The translations under genes and the position numbers were made by a program. The notes under the pieces were generated by a model. The model did no database searches, was not told the origin of the DNA, and saw only the letters and a list, made by a program, of their open reading frames with translations. From Streptomyces murinus (lineage in GTDB: Bacteria > Actinomycetota > Actinomycetes > Streptomycetales > Streptomycetaceae), in assembly GCF_002154555.1 (NCBI RefSeq), contig NZ_MUNF01000255.1, forward strand, positions 1 to 46,832: 46,832 bases of DNA, given 5' to 3'. This document shows, piece by piece, positions 27,765 to 36,830 of the stretch (positions within the stretch are counted from its first letter, which is position 1; each line of letters begins with the position of its first letter).

Positions 27765-29195
27765 TCAGAGCCCCTTGAGGTGGCTCATCAGGCGCTCGAA
27801 GTCCGCCCATCCCGAGAGGTCCGAAGGGTTGCCCGGGAACGGGTAGTACAACGCCGGACGGCGCTTCGGGCCCAGCTCGCGCGGCGGCTGGGGCAACGGC
27901 GTGCGCCGGGCCCGGTCGCCGGGCATCTCCCGCACCTCGTCGGCACCCAGGACGAAGGCGTACGGGACGCCGGGCCCCTCGAAGCGCGGGGGTACGGACA
28001 GGTCACGGCGGGCCCGGCGGACCTGGACCAGCATCGACTGGAGGTCGTGCCGGGTGGCGAGGACCTCGGCCGCCCGGATCACCTCGGTGTCCGTCGGTAT
28101 CTCCTCGCCCGGGCCGTAGCCGAACGCCAGTGTGACGTCCTCCTCGACACCGCCCTCGGTACGGCTGATCCGGACCGTCGCGAGCCCCGGGCGCTCCGGG
28201 CTGCCGACGGCCACCAGCCAGGTCGGCCGGGGGGCACGCTCGTACGCCACATCCGTCAACTGGCGCGTTGACCACGGCAGGTTGGCGGGCTCCTCGGTGC
28301 CCCAGCCGGCCGGCGGCTCACCGGTGAGTTCACGCCATACGGCCTCCAGCGCGCCGCCGAGCACGAGCCGTTCGTCCGCCGGGTGGATCGCCCGGAAGGA
28401 CACGGCCAGCTGGCGTTCGCCGTCATCCGCGGTCGTCGGGGCGAACGAGTCCGCCATCGGGGTGCGGGGGTCCTCCCGTGTGGCCTCCGGGTCGGGGGAC
28501 GCGACCGGCGCGAACATGCCGTTGTCCCAGTGCAGCACCGCTCCGGACAGGCCGTCGTAGTAGCCGTCCTTCTCGTCCTGCACCACCCAGCGCGAGGGCC
28601 AGCCCGGCAGGTTGTTGCGGACCGCCGGGGACAGCCGCGTGCCGGCGGGGGTGACGATCTGGAGGCCGAGTTCGGCTTCGGCGACGGCCCGGAAGGCATC
28701 CGAGAGCCAGGCGGTCATCGCGACCACCGGACGGTCCTGGATCACCACGGCGACCCGGTCCGTGAGCACGTCCACGGCGGGCTGCGCCGCGGCCGGAGTC
28801 GGCACCGCGCGTATCCCGTCGGTCTTGACCACCGCCAGCGAGCGTGCTGCCTCCCGCGGCCAGGCGGTGCCGCCGACCAGGGTGGCGATACGGGCCGCGA
28901 AGGACCCGGCGAGTTCCTCGGCCTGCTTGACGCCGGTAGTGGCGCGGGCCTCGGTCCACCAGTACGGCACCTCCGGCTCGCTCGCCCCGAGCAGCCGCCG
29001 CGCCTCTCCCCTGACCTGCACCAGCAGGGGTGCCTCGACGGAGACCAGGGGGCGGCCCTGCTCGTCGCAGAGCTGCACCACCGCGCCGTCCCCTTCAGCG
29101 CCCGCCAGCACGTCCGGGCCGCCGGCGAGCAGCGCCGCGAGCACGCTGAGCGGGTCGGGCATGTTCCGGGTGAGAGCGACGACGTCCTTCGTCAT
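27765..29195 (-). CDS. DUF6177 family protein, last gene of the T7SS block
   Basis: A 476-residue, apparently soluble protein resembling the streptomycete DUF6177 family, which I recall sitting next to EccC in T7SS loci; no biochemical role is known. The N-terminus reads MTKDVVALTRNMPDPLSVLAA. No transmembrane helix, signal or catalytic motif is visible. A PTWLVAVGSPERPG segment near the C-terminal third and a conserved ending (WADFERLMSHLKGL) mark the family. I chose the ATG at 29195; the open frame continues far upstream only as a shadow inside eccC. It starts 24 bp after eccC stops, so it is probably co-transcribed. A role in EccC assembly or substrate handling is inference from position. 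Confidence 0.8.
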   Translation of the reverse strand: MTKDVVALTRNMPDPLSVLAALLAGGPDVLAGAEGDGAVVQLCDEQGRPLVSVEAPLLVQVRGEARRLLGASEPEVPYWWTEARATTGVKQAEELAGSFAARIATLVGGTAWPREAARSLAVVKTDGIRAVPTPAAAQPAVDVLTDRVAVVIQDRPVVAMTAWLSDAFRAVAEAELGLQIVTPAGTRLSPAVRNNLPGWPSRWVVQDEKDGYYDGLSGAVLHWDNGMFAPVASPDPEATREDPRTPMADSFAPTTADDGERQLAVSFRAIHPADERLVLGGALEAVWRELTGEPPAGWGTEEPANLPWSTRQLTDVAYERAPRPTWLVAVGSPERPGLATVRISRTEGGVEEDVTLAFGYGPGEEIPTDTEVIRAAEVLATRHDLQSMLVQVRRARRDLSVPPRFEGPGVPYAFVLGADEVREMPGDRARRTPLPQPPRELGPKRRPALYYPFPGNPSDLSGWADFERLMSHLKGL

Positions 29196-29218
29196 GGGTT
29201 TTCCGTCCTCTGCCTGGT

Positions 29219-32200
29219 CTACCTGTTGCCCGCGTACACGGTCTGGATCAGCCGGTTCGGCTCGCCCCTGCGGATCAGGACACCGCGACCGGGCGGCTGC
29301 CGGCCCGCGTACACACCGGGGAAGAGCTGGCCTTCGCTGCGGTCGCCCGCCATCACCAGCGCCGAGGCACCGGACTCGCGCAGGCTCTGGAGCAGCGGCT
29401 CGTACAGGCCGCGGGAGGCGCCGGCGACCCGGCGGGTGAGGACGAAGTGCAGGCCGATGTCCTGGGCCGAGGGAATGTACGGCAGGAAGGGCGCGAGCGG
29501 CTGCTGTCCGGCGGTGGTGAGCACGTCGTAGTCGTCGACCAGGATCACGATCCGCGGGCCCGACCCCCAGTTGCCCGGTTCCAGGTCCTCGCCGCCCTCG
29601 CTCTCGTCGGGCATCCGCTTCTCCAGTTCGGTGGCGATGCCCGCGGACAGGGCCGAGCACAGCTTGGCGTTGTAGGCGTAGCCGCCCCGGTACTCCTCCG
29701 GGACGGCGCCGCGCAGCCCGCGCCGCGGGTCCATGATGCCGAAGACCAGTTCGTCCTCGCTGTAGCGGTCGATCAGGGCGTCCGCGACGACCTTGAGCAG
29801 GTTGGTCTTGCCGCACTCGCTGTCGCCCATGATCAGCAGGTGCTGGTCGTGCTGGAACAGGTCGACCAGCACCGGCGCCAGCTGGGTCTGGTCCAGGCCG
29901 ATCGGGACCCGGCGCGGTTCGGCCGCCGGTCCGGGCAGCAAGTGCGGCTCCAGGAGGTGCGGCAGCACCCTGACCGGCTGGGCCGTCTCACCGGTCCAGG
30001 TGGCGCGGATCGTACGGGCGGTGCGCTCCAGGACCGCGCCGAGGTCGGCCGTGTCGGCGACGCCGTCGGCGCGGGGCAGGGCGACCTGGGCGAAGAGTTT
30101 GCCGTCGGTGAGGACGCGGCCCTTCTCCTCGGGCGAGAGGGTCTGGGCGAGCCTGCGCTCGATGCTGGACTCGCCGGCGTCGTTCAGCCTCAGTTCCACC
30201 CGGGTGCCGAACTGGGACTGGGCGGCTATGCGCACATCGTTCCAGCGGAGCATGCCGGCGACCACGTGGATGCCGTAGCCGCTGCCGCGTCTGAGGATGT
30301 CGCCGACCGCGTCGTCGAGTTCCTCGAAGTCGTCGCGCAGGGCGCCGAAGCCGTCGATGAGCAGCACGATCTCCGTGGAGGCCAGCTCGGGGACGCGTCC
30401 CGCGGCGCGCAGGGTCCGCAGCTGCTCCAGGGAGTCCACGTTGTGCAGACGGAACAGTTCCTCGCGCTGGTCCAGCATGCCGCGCACGGAGTCGATGGTG
30501 CGGGCGCACCGCTCCCGGTCCGCCCGGCCGGCCACCCCGCCCACGTGCGGCAGGACGGACAGCGCCTGGAGGCCGCCGCCGACCAGGTCGAGGCCGTAGA
30601 CGCCGACCTCCTGCGGGGTGTGGGTGAGTGCCAGGGACAGGGCCAGGGTGCGCAGCAGGGTGGTCTTGCCGGACTGGGGGCCGCCGATGACCGCCGCGTG
30701 ACCGCCCGCCATCGTGAGGTCCAGGTACCACTGGCCCTGCCACTGCCGGGTGGGGTCGTCCAGGATGCCCAGGGGGACCTGGAGGGGACCCCGGCGCCGA
30801 GCGAGCTGCATGCCGCGGGCGCCCACCTCGACGGGTCCTGCGACCTGGTCGAGGGCGACGGCGTCGGGCAGCGGGGGCAGCCAGATCTGGCGCACGGGAG
30901 CGGTGCCGGAGTCCTCGATCTGCCGGACCATGACGCCCATCTCGGTCGGCCCGGTCTCCCGGCGCCGCATCTGCGGCTCCTCGGCCCCGGTGCTCTCCTC
31001 CTGGCCCAGCGAGTTGTACGCCGGGTACTCCAGGGCGAGCGGCCCGGTGTCCTCGGTCTCCCGCTGGACGGGGCCGCGGTAGCCGCCGGAGACGTAGCCC
31101 GCCTTGAACCGCTCGTAGTGGCTGGTGTCGACCTTGAGGTAGCCGAAGCCGGGCAGCGGCGGCAGATGGAAGGCGTCCGTGGTGTCGAGGACCGTACGGG
31201 ACTCGTCGGCCGAGAAGGTGCGCAGGCCGAGCCGGTACGAGAGATAGGTGTCCAGGCCCTTGAGCTTGCCGCCCTCGATGCGCTGGCTGGACAGCAGCAG
31301 ATGGACGCCGATGGAGCGGCCGATGCGGCCGATGGACAGGAACAGGTCGATGAAGTCCGGTTTGGCGGTGAGCAGTTCGCCGAACTCGTCGATCACCACG
31401 AACAGGTGCGGCAGCGGATCGAGATCGGGTCGCCGCTCGGCGCGGAGGGCGGCGTAGTGGCCGATGTCGGCGACGTTGCCCGCCTCCTTGAGCACCTGCT
31501 GGCGCCGCTTGACCTCGCCGGCGAGCGAGGCATGGACGCGTTCGACCAGACCGGCCTGGTTCTCCAGGTTGGTGATCACGCCGGCCACATGCGGCAGGCC
31601 CGCGAAGGGGGCGAAGGTGGCGCCGCCCTTGTAGTCGACGAGGACCAGCGCGAGATCCTCCGGCGGGTGGGTGGCGACCAGCGCGAGGACGAGGGTGCGC
31701 AGCAGCTCGGACTTGCCGGAGCCGGTGGCGCCGACGCACAGGCCGTGCGGGCCCATGCCCAGCTCGGAGGACTCCTTGAGGTCGAGGAGCACGGGTTCGT
31801 GGCGGTCGCCGACGCCGATCGGGACGCGCAGGAAGGCGCGTTCACCGCGCGGCGCCCACAACCGGTCCAGGTCGAGCCGGGCGACGTCGTCGATGCCGAG
31901 CAGTTCCGCGAAGTCGACCGGGCCGGTCAGCGGGGCGTCGACCAGGGACTCCGCGGACAGCCGCAGCGGAGCGAGCATCCGGGCCAGCCCCTCGGCGAGC
32001 GCGGTACCGGCCTCGTCGACCGTGCCGTTGGCGCTGATCGGCTCGTCCTCCCGCAGGTCCTCGATGAGGATCCGGACGCCGTCGACGGTGATCCGCACAC
32101 CGACGCTGCCGGGCTCCTGCACCCGTTCGTCGAGCAGGTGCAGCACGGTGACACCCATGTCCCGCAGACCGACCGCGTCATCGGGTCGCGGCAGGTCGAC

Positions 32201-33196
32201 GGCGTCCGCACCGTGCGCGTCGGCGACGACGAGGAGCCGGGAGGTCATGGCGAGGGCGTCCTTGTCGGACAGGCCGCGGCGCACCTCGGCCGCGTAGGAG
32301 GCGCGGCGGCGCAGCTCGGCGCCGATCTGCCGGGCGAGCTGGGGCAGCGAGGGGGCGATACGGCGGGCGGCGACCGGGCCGTCGAACTGCTCGGGGTCCA
32401 GCATGTGCGGCAGCCACTTGGCCCACTCCCAGTCGGCCAGCCGGTCGCCGGGTGCCGCGACGGCCAGCGCCACGTCGTCCGGCGCGTGGGCGGCGGCGAT
32501 CTGGAGGAACAGCGCGCGCACGACGCGCAGGGTGTCCTCGCGCGGGCCGATGACGCTGATGTCGCCGACGCGGTCGAGCGGGACGGTGAGCGGCAGCTCG
32601 GAGCCGGTGCCGAAGCGGGAGGTCAGCGCGGAGGCCTCGTTGAGCATGAACCGGTCGGGCGGGGTGAGCACGGAGGAGCCCTGCTGGGCGATCTTCAGAT
32701 CGCGCACCGGCATCCGGCCGGTACCGACCCGTACCCGCAGAAAATCCCCGTCCGTGCGGCGCCGCTCCCACAGGCGGGCGGGGTCGCGCACGATGTCGTA
32801 GAGCGCGTCCGGCGGCGGATTGAGCACCTGGGCGCTCGCGCGCCGTTCGCGTTCCTCCTCGGCCAGTTGTTCGCGCAGTTCCTCCAAGTAGGCGAGGTAG
32901 GCCTCGCGCTGGGTGCGGCGGGTGCGCTGGGCCTTGCCGCGCTGGGAGAAGGCCATGGCGAGGGAGCCGGTGAGGGTGACGACGAGGATGATCGCGCCCA
33001 GCCCGGCGAACTGGCTGTTGCGCACGACGGTCATCATCACGACGGACGACATGACACCGGCGATGGGCAGCAGCGAGTGCAGCACGGAACCGGCCTTGCC
33101 CTCGGGCAGGTTGGGCGGCGCCTCTATGGTGCGCGGCTCGGGCGCGGCCGGCGGCCGGGTGGTGCGTGCCGGGCGGTGGATCAGTCGGGTGCTCAT
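29219..33196 (-). CDS. eccC: EccC, three-ATPase FtsK/SpoIIIE motor of the type VII secretion system
   Basis: Core T7SS motor, here as one 1325-residue chain (fused EccCa plus EccCb). Two transmembrane helices lie at about residues 38-85. Three FtsK/SpoIIIE ATPase domains follow, with P-loops GATGSGKS near residue 490, GGPQSGKT near 838 and GDSECGKT near 1124, and Walker B motifs LVLVDYKGG near 519, VYGLDLVGGG near 869 and IVILVDDYDVL near 1218. The first domain is normally the essential motor; later ones bind WXG100 substrates. All three P-loops look intact. It lies directly downstream of the ParA-like ATPase gene (48-bp gap). The T7SS identity is firm. Confidence 0.96.
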   Translation of the reverse strand: MSTRLIHRPARTTRPPAAPEPRTIEAPPNLPEGKAGSVLHSLLPIAGVMSSVVMMTVVRNSQFAGLGAIILVVTLTGSLAMAFSQRGKAQRTRRTQREAYLAYLEELREQLAEEERERRASAQVLNPPPDALYDIVRDPARLWERRRTDGDFLRVRVGTGRMPVRDLKIAQQGSSVLTPPDRFMLNEASALTSRFGTGSELPLTVPLDRVGDISVIGPREDTLRVVRALFLQIAAAHAPDDVALAVAAPGDRLADWEWAKWLPHMLDPEQFDGPVAARRIAPSLPQLARQIGAELRRRASYAAEVRRGLSDKDALAMTSRLLVVADAHGADAVDLPRPDDAVGLRDMGVTVLHLLDERVQEPGSVGVRITVDGVRILIEDLREDEPISANGTVDEAGTALAEGLARMLAPLRLSAESLVDAPLTGPVDFAELLGIDDVARLDLDRLWAPRGERAFLRVPIGVGDRHEPVLLDLKESSELGMGPHGLCVGATGSGKSELLRTLVLALVATHPPEDLALVLVDYKGGATFAPFAGLPHVAGVITNLENQAGLVERVHASLAGEVKRRQQVLKEAGNVADIGHYAALRAERRPDLDPLPHLFVVIDEFGELLTAKPDFIDLFLSIGRIGRSIGVHLLLSSQRIEGGKLKGLDTYLSYRLGLRTFSADESRTVLDTTDAFHLPPLPGFGYLKVDTSHYERFKAGYVSGGYRGPVQRETEDTGPLALEYPAYNSLGQEESTGAEEPQMRRRETGPTEMGVMVRQIEDSGTAPVRQIWLPPLPDAVALDQVAGPVEVGARGMQLARRRGPLQVPLGILDDPTRQWQGQWYLDLTMAGGHAAVIGGPQSGKTTLLRTLALSLALTHTPQEVGVYGLDLVGGGLQALSVLPHVGGVAGRADRERCARTIDSVRGMLDQREELFRLHNVDSLEQLRTLRAAGRVPELASTEIVLLIDGFGALRDDFEELDDAVGDILRRGSGYGIHVVAGMLRWNDVRIAAQSQFGTRVELRLNDAGESSIERRLAQTLSPEEKGRVLTDGKLFAQVALPRADGVADTADLGAVLERTARTIRATWTGETAQPVRVLPHLLEPHLLPGPAAEPRRVPIGLDQTQLAPVLVDLFQHDQHLLIMGDSECGKTNLLKVVADALIDRYSEDELVFGIMDPRRGLRGAVPEEYRGGYAYNAKLCSALSAGIATELEKRMPDESEGGEDLEPGNWGSGPRIVILVDDYDVLTTAGQQPLAPFLPYIPSAQDIGLHFVLTRRVAGASRGLYEPLLQSLRESGASALVMAGDRSEGQLFPGVYAGRQPPGRGVLIRRGEPNRLIQTVYAGNR

Positions 33197-33244
33197 CTTC
33201 GTTGCCTCGTCCTCGAGTTCCTCGTGGCCCTTCCTGTCGGACGG

Positions 33245-34408
33245 TCAGCGCTGCTTCTGGGAGAGCTGGAAGACCTCCGCGGCCAGCCGGGCGACGGCGT
33301 CCCGGGTGGCCCGGGCGAGGAGTTCGGTGCGGATGGTGCCGCCGGCCGCGAGGTGGCGGTCGTAGGGCAGGACCGCCACGGTGGCCCCGGCCGCGGTCAG
33401 TTCCTCGGTGGCCTTGCGGAGGTCGAGGCCGGAGTGCGGCGCGACCTCGGTGAGGACGACGACGGTGGAGGCCAGCACGTGCCGGGGCAGGTTGCGCATC
33501 CATTCCAGGACGGCACGGGTGCTGGCGACGCCCTCCAACGTCGCGGGCACGGTGAGCACCCGGGCCTGCGCCGCGGACAGCGCGGTACGGGCGACCTCGG
33601 CGGGCAGGGTCTCGCAGTCGACGACGGTCACCCCGAAGTAGCGGCGCAGCGACACCATGACCCGCTCGTAGGCCTTGGTGTCGAGCATGGCGCCGACCTG
33701 CCCCTGGCTGCCGGGCAACAGCCAGGCGTTGCCGGGGAGTTGCACCAGGTATCCGGTGACGTCGAGCAGCGACATCTGCGGTTCCACCAGCCCGGCGAGG
33801 TCGCCGGTGGTCCAGCGCAGCGCCTGGGCCCCGACCCGCAGCGGCAGCGAGCCGAGCGCCGGGTCGGCCTCGACGACGAGCACCGGATCCTGGCGGTAGT
33901 GGGCGTAGGTGGCGCCCAGCAGCGCGGTGACGGTCGTCTTGCCCGAGCCACCGCGGATGGATGTCACCGCGATCTGGCGGCCGGTGGTGACGGCCTGCTG
34001 GAGCGCTTCGGCGGTCGCGGCGGCACCGGCGACCTCGCGGGCCGCGGAGGAGGAGACGGTGCGGCGTACGGCACGCAGGGCACGCGCGGCGAACGCCTCG
34101 CCATGGCGTGGCTTGAGCGCGGCGGACGCGAGCCGTTTGTCGAGCACCGGCCGGGAGTCGGGGGTGGCGCGCCGCGCGGCATCGACCGGCCGCTGTTGCC
34201 GGGCGGTGTGTTCCTGCTGCCGGTGGTGAGCCGGCGCATCGGTGGGCGGCTGCTGCGGTGGGTGGCTGTACGCCGGTCCCTGCACGGGTCTGCCCGGCTG
34301 CTCCGGGACAGCGGCCCCCGGTAGCGGCTGCTCCGGCACGGGCTGCTGCGGCGCGCCGCCCCTCAGCTCCCGCAGCACATCGCCCTGCCAGTTGTCCCCG
34401 TTCGGCAT
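33245..34408 (-). CDS. EspI-like ParA/MinD family ATPase with Pro/Gln-rich N-terminus
   Basis: A 387-residue P-loop NTPase in the ParA/MinD (SIMIBI) class. Residues 1-75 are a low-complexity Pro/Gln/Ala tail (repeated PEQPLPG-like units). The deviant Walker A is IRGGSGKTT near residue 148, followed by VVEADPALGSLPLR, the switch region typical of MinD-like proteins. This layout, a Pro-rich tail fused to a MinD-like domain beside EccC and EccD, resembles mycobacterial EspI, which tunes ESX-1 secretion to ATP level. That role here is inference. Start: ATG at 34408 follows AAGGG; a GTG at 34420 is possible. The gene lies 25 bp after eccD. Confidence 0.85.
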   Translation of the reverse strand: MPNGDNWQGDVLRELRGGAPQQPVPEQPLPGAAVPEQPGRPVQGPAYSHPPQQPPTDAPAHHRQQEHTARQQRPVDAARRATPDSRPVLDKRLASAALKPRHGEAFAARALRAVRRTVSSSAAREVAGAAATAEALQQAVTTGRQIAVTSIRGGSGKTTVTALLGATYAHYRQDPVLVVEADPALGSLPLRVGAQALRWTTGDLAGLVEPQMSLLDVTGYLVQLPGNAWLLPGSQGQVGAMLDTKAYERVMVSLRRYFGVTVVDCETLPAEVARTALSAAQARVLTVPATLEGVASTRAVLEWMRNLPRHVLASTVVVLTEVAPHSGLDLRKATEELTAAGATVAVLPYDRHLAAGGTIRTELLARATRDAVARLAAEVFQLSQKQR

Positions 34409-34433
34409 GTCGCCCTTCACTCCTGCCCTGGCC

Positions 34434-35789
34434 TCAGAATTTGTCGAGCAGTTGCCCGTATATGCCGAACACCCCGACGGCGAGCGGGAAGAGCCCGATC
34501 AGGCCGACGGACTCGATCAGGTCGCCGACCCGCCGCAGTCGCACCCGCACATGCTCGGCCGGCTGGGCCACGAGAGCCAGCAGCGGGAGCGCGCCGGCAG
34601 CGCACAGCAGGACCAGTGGGCCGGCGCCGCCCGCGTGGTCCGTCCATTCCACGGCGAGCCGTAGGACGAGCAGCGCGGCCGCGCCGAACAGCGCCACGAC
34701 CTCGGCGACCAGCGGGAAGGCCCGGGCCCGGGACAGCAGTACGACGGCGGTGAGCGAGGTGAGGGTGATCGTCCACACCGTCGGCCGCCCGGCCGACGTC
34801 AGCAGCCAGCCTCCGGCGGCGGCCGAGGCGACGGTGGCGATGGTGGCCAGCGCGAGCCCGCGGTGGGTCGCGGCGAGCGCGTTGGAGACCTGGTGACGGC
34901 TGACCGACGCGCCCGCGGAGCGCCGGTCGTCGAGTCCGGTCAGTCCGGAGGCCATCAGCGCGAGCCGGGGCAGCAGTCCGAGCAGTACGACGGAGAACAC
35001 GGCCATCACCGCGCCGAGCCGGTCCGGCCGGTCCTGCACGGCGGCGACCGCCTCCCACACCAGCGTGATACCGGCCCCGGCACCCGCCCCGATGAGCGCG
35101 CCGCGGCCGAACGGGGAGGAGTACGCGAGCAGCGCGAGGGTGAGCACCAGCGCCGCGGCGACACCGGCCAGCCGGGCCGGTCCGGACCAGCCGTGGGCGT
35201 CGGCGGCGGTCCAGGCGGCGAGCACTCCGAGTCCCCCGGCGGCGAACAGCAGCGCCGTGGCGAGCCCCCGGTTGCCGTCGCCGATCCTCGCGACGAGCGC
35301 GCCGGCCGCCAGGAACACGACGGTGACGACGGCGAGTACGACGGCGACGGACTCGAGCGCGAACTCGCGCCGGGCCAGCAGGGCCGCGGCCACGGTGAAC
35401 AGGACGGTGGCCACCCCGGCACTGGCCCGGCGGGCGGCGGGCCGCCAGCGCCAGGCGCGCAGATCGAGGTCGTCGGCGACCTGGTCGGTGACGTCGTGCA
35501 CGACGGGCGCGGGCGGCGCGGCATGGGCGCGCACCAGTTGGAGCACGGCACCGTCGGGCACCTCGGCCGACGACAGCGTGGCGTCGTGCGGCAGCACCGA
35601 GCCGTCGGAGGTGACCAGTTGCCGGGTCATGGGCCGTGCGGCGGCCCGGTCGTCGAGCACCTGGAGTATGTCGGGCAGCAGTTGGCCGATCGGAGTGTCC
35701 GACGGCAGAACGATGTCGGCACGTCGACGCTCACCGACCAGCGTGACCCGGCTCAGTTGCGTTCGGGACGTCGTTGCTGTGCTCACCAC
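34434..35789 (-). CDS. eccD: EccD, multi-spanning membrane component of the T7SS
   Basis: Membrane channel subunit of ESX systems. An N-terminal ubiquitin-like (YukD) domain covers about residues 10-90 (RRADIVLPSDTPIGQLLPDIL), then about eleven transmembrane helices run from residue 118 to the C-terminus, the standard EccD topology. The 451-residue length is normal. Two adjacent GTG codons (35789 and 35786) are possible starts with a weak GGTGAG site. It is separated by 13 bp from the small membrane protein upstream and by 25 bp from the ParA-like gene downstream. Identification is firm. Confidence 0.92.
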   Translation of the reverse strand: MVSTATTSRTQLSRVTLVGERRRADIVLPSDTPIGQLLPDILQVLDDRAAARPMTRQLVTSDGSVLPHDATLSSAEVPDGAVLQLVRAHAAPPAPVVHDVTDQVADDLDLRAWRWRPAARRASAGVATVLFTVAAALLARREFALESVAVVLAVVTVVFLAAGALVARIGDGNRGLATALLFAAGGLGVLAAWTAADAHGWSGPARLAGVAAALVLTLALLAYSSPFGRGALIGAGAGAGITLVWEAVAAVQDRPDRLGAVMAVFSVVLLGLLPRLALMASGLTGLDDRRSAGASVSRHQVSNALAATHRGLALATIATVASAAAGGWLLTSAGRPTVWTITLTSLTAVVLLSRARAFPLVAEVVALFGAAALLVLRLAVEWTDHAGGAGPLVLLCAAGALPLLALVAQPAEHVRVRLRRVGDLIESVGLIGLFPLAVGVFGIYGQLLDKF

Positions 35790-35802
35790 TCACCGGAACC
35801 TA

Positions 35803-36096
35803 TCATCGCGAAGTCGAGGCCGAGGATGCCGAGGACGGCTGTGCGGAGGGGGTGCCGTACTGCTGCTGTTGCTGTTGTTGCTGCTGCTTCTGCTGGGCGA
35901 GAGTGGCCTGGAGGAAGGACCATCCGACGCAGCCGGCGCACAGTACGGCCGCGATGGCGATGCCCGCGAACACCTTGCCGAGCCGTTCGTCCGTCGAGCG
36001 CCGGGCGCGCTGCGCGCCGAACAGCAGGGCGTCGCGCATCCGGCGCCGGCGTACCGCCACCGACTCCAGCAGTTGGCTGTCGTAGTCCCGTGCCAT
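35803..36096 (-). CDS. Small T7SS-linked membrane protein with polyglutamine run
   Basis: A 97-residue protein beginning MARDYDSQLLESVAVRRRR. Residues 1-48 are charged and cytoplasmic by the positive-inside rule, followed by one transmembrane helix (about 44-66, VFAGIAIAAVLCAGCVGWSFL), then an outer tail with about ten consecutive Gln codons mixed CAG/CAA, then a Ser/Ala/Pro end. Its length, topology and place upstream of eccD agree with the small membrane proteins often found in actinobacterial T7SS loci; it might take the place of a missing EccE or EccB part, but this is a guess. The Gln run is encoded by near-repeats and could vary in length. Confidence 0.75.
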   Translation of the reverse strand: MARDYDSQLLESVAVRRRRMRDALLFGAQRARRSTDERLGKVFAGIAIAAVLCAGCVGWSFLQATLAQQKQQQQQQQQQYGTPSAQPSSASSASTSR

Positions 36097-36126
36097 TGAG
36101 TTGGTCCCCGTGCCTGTGTTCTCTGG

Positions 36127-36154
36127 GTCGATCGTCGGTCGTCGATCGTCGGTC
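36127..36154. repeat. Perfect 14-bp tandem repeat
   Basis: GTCGATCGTCGGTC occurs twice in tandem (36127-36140 and 36141-36154) in the short gap before the small membrane protein, touching the stop of the HD-domain gene. It is probably a slippage duplication. Confidence 0.8.
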
Positions 36155-36662
36155 AGTCGTCGGAGGTGGTGGGGGCGGAGGCCCTGGCGCCGTCGGAGGT
36201 GAGGCCGAGATGCTGGCGCATGGCGGCGTACTTCCGGGTCAGCCGCCGTGCGGTGGGCTCGTCGAGGGCGGCCAGTCGGCGCGGGTCGGCGTTGTGCGCA
36301 AGGTCGGCCGCCTTGACCAGCAGTGCGCCCGGGGTGGCCAGGATCCGCTCCGCGTACGCCCGCGGCTCCTCGCCCGGCCGCTTGGTCACGGCCCGTACGA
36401 CGTCCTTGGTGCGCCGGGTGAGCGGGGCGGCCGCCAGCCATTCCTCGCCGAGCACGCCGTCCTCGACCGCGTCGTGCAGCCAGGCGGCGGCGATGAGTTC
36501 ATCGTCACCACCGCGAGCCCGTACGCCCTCGGCGACGGCTCGTAGGTGCTCGACGTAGGGGCGCCCGGCCTTGTCCCGCTGCGCGGCGTACGCGGCACAC
36601 GCGACGGCCTCGACCTCGGCGAGCGTCATGCCCGGCGCCTCGGGCAGCCCGTCGTACGGCAT
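36153..36662 (-). CDS. HD-domain protein, (p)ppGpp-hydrolase-like
   Basis: A 169-residue protein almost filled by an HD hydrolase fold. The signature HD pair is in AAWLHDAVED near residue 62, an upstream His lies in PYVEHLRAV near residue 38, and downstream KAADLAHN (about residue 118) resembles the third motif of the RelA/SpoT-type HD domain (KLADRLHN). It has no synthetase or regulatory domain, so it resembles small alarmone hydrolases. Metal residues look kept. It lies inside the T7SS/immunity block, 57 bp upstream of the small membrane protein and 168 bp downstream of an Imm49 gene. Whether it serves the secretion locus or is a passenger is unknown. Confidence 0.8.
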   Translation of the reverse strand: MPYDGLPEAPGMTLAEVEAVACAAYAAQRDKAGRPYVEHLRAVAEGVRARGGDDELIAAAWLHDAVEDGVLGEEWLAAAPLTRRTKDVVRAVTKRPGEEPRAYAERILATPGALLVKAADLAHNADPRRLAALDEPTARRLTRKYAAMRQHLGLTSDGARASAPTTSDD

Positions 36663-36830
36663 ACAGAGTCCCCCTCACTTTGCCCGTGCAAGATAGAACA
36701 TGAACGCGGGGGCGGCGCAGCCGGGTCACCCGGATTCACGGACGCAACCGGGAATCCTCCGCGGATCCGGCATACCCAGGAGGCTGAGGCGTATGCGGCG
36801 CGCCCTCGGGGAGCGCGCGGGGCACGCGGC

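Noticed and set aside
29447..34324. A 1625-codon plus-strand open frame opposite eccC and the ParA-like gene
   Set aside because: It spans two well-supported genes and their gap, has antisense composition (Gly, Arg, Val, Asp and Gln without domain motifs) and is expected in GC-rich DNA where the third codon positions avoid stops.
35860..35895. CTG/TTG trinucleotide run as a phase-variable switch
   Set aside because: The units are multiples of three, so length change would alter Gln number but not the frame; the run also mixes codons.
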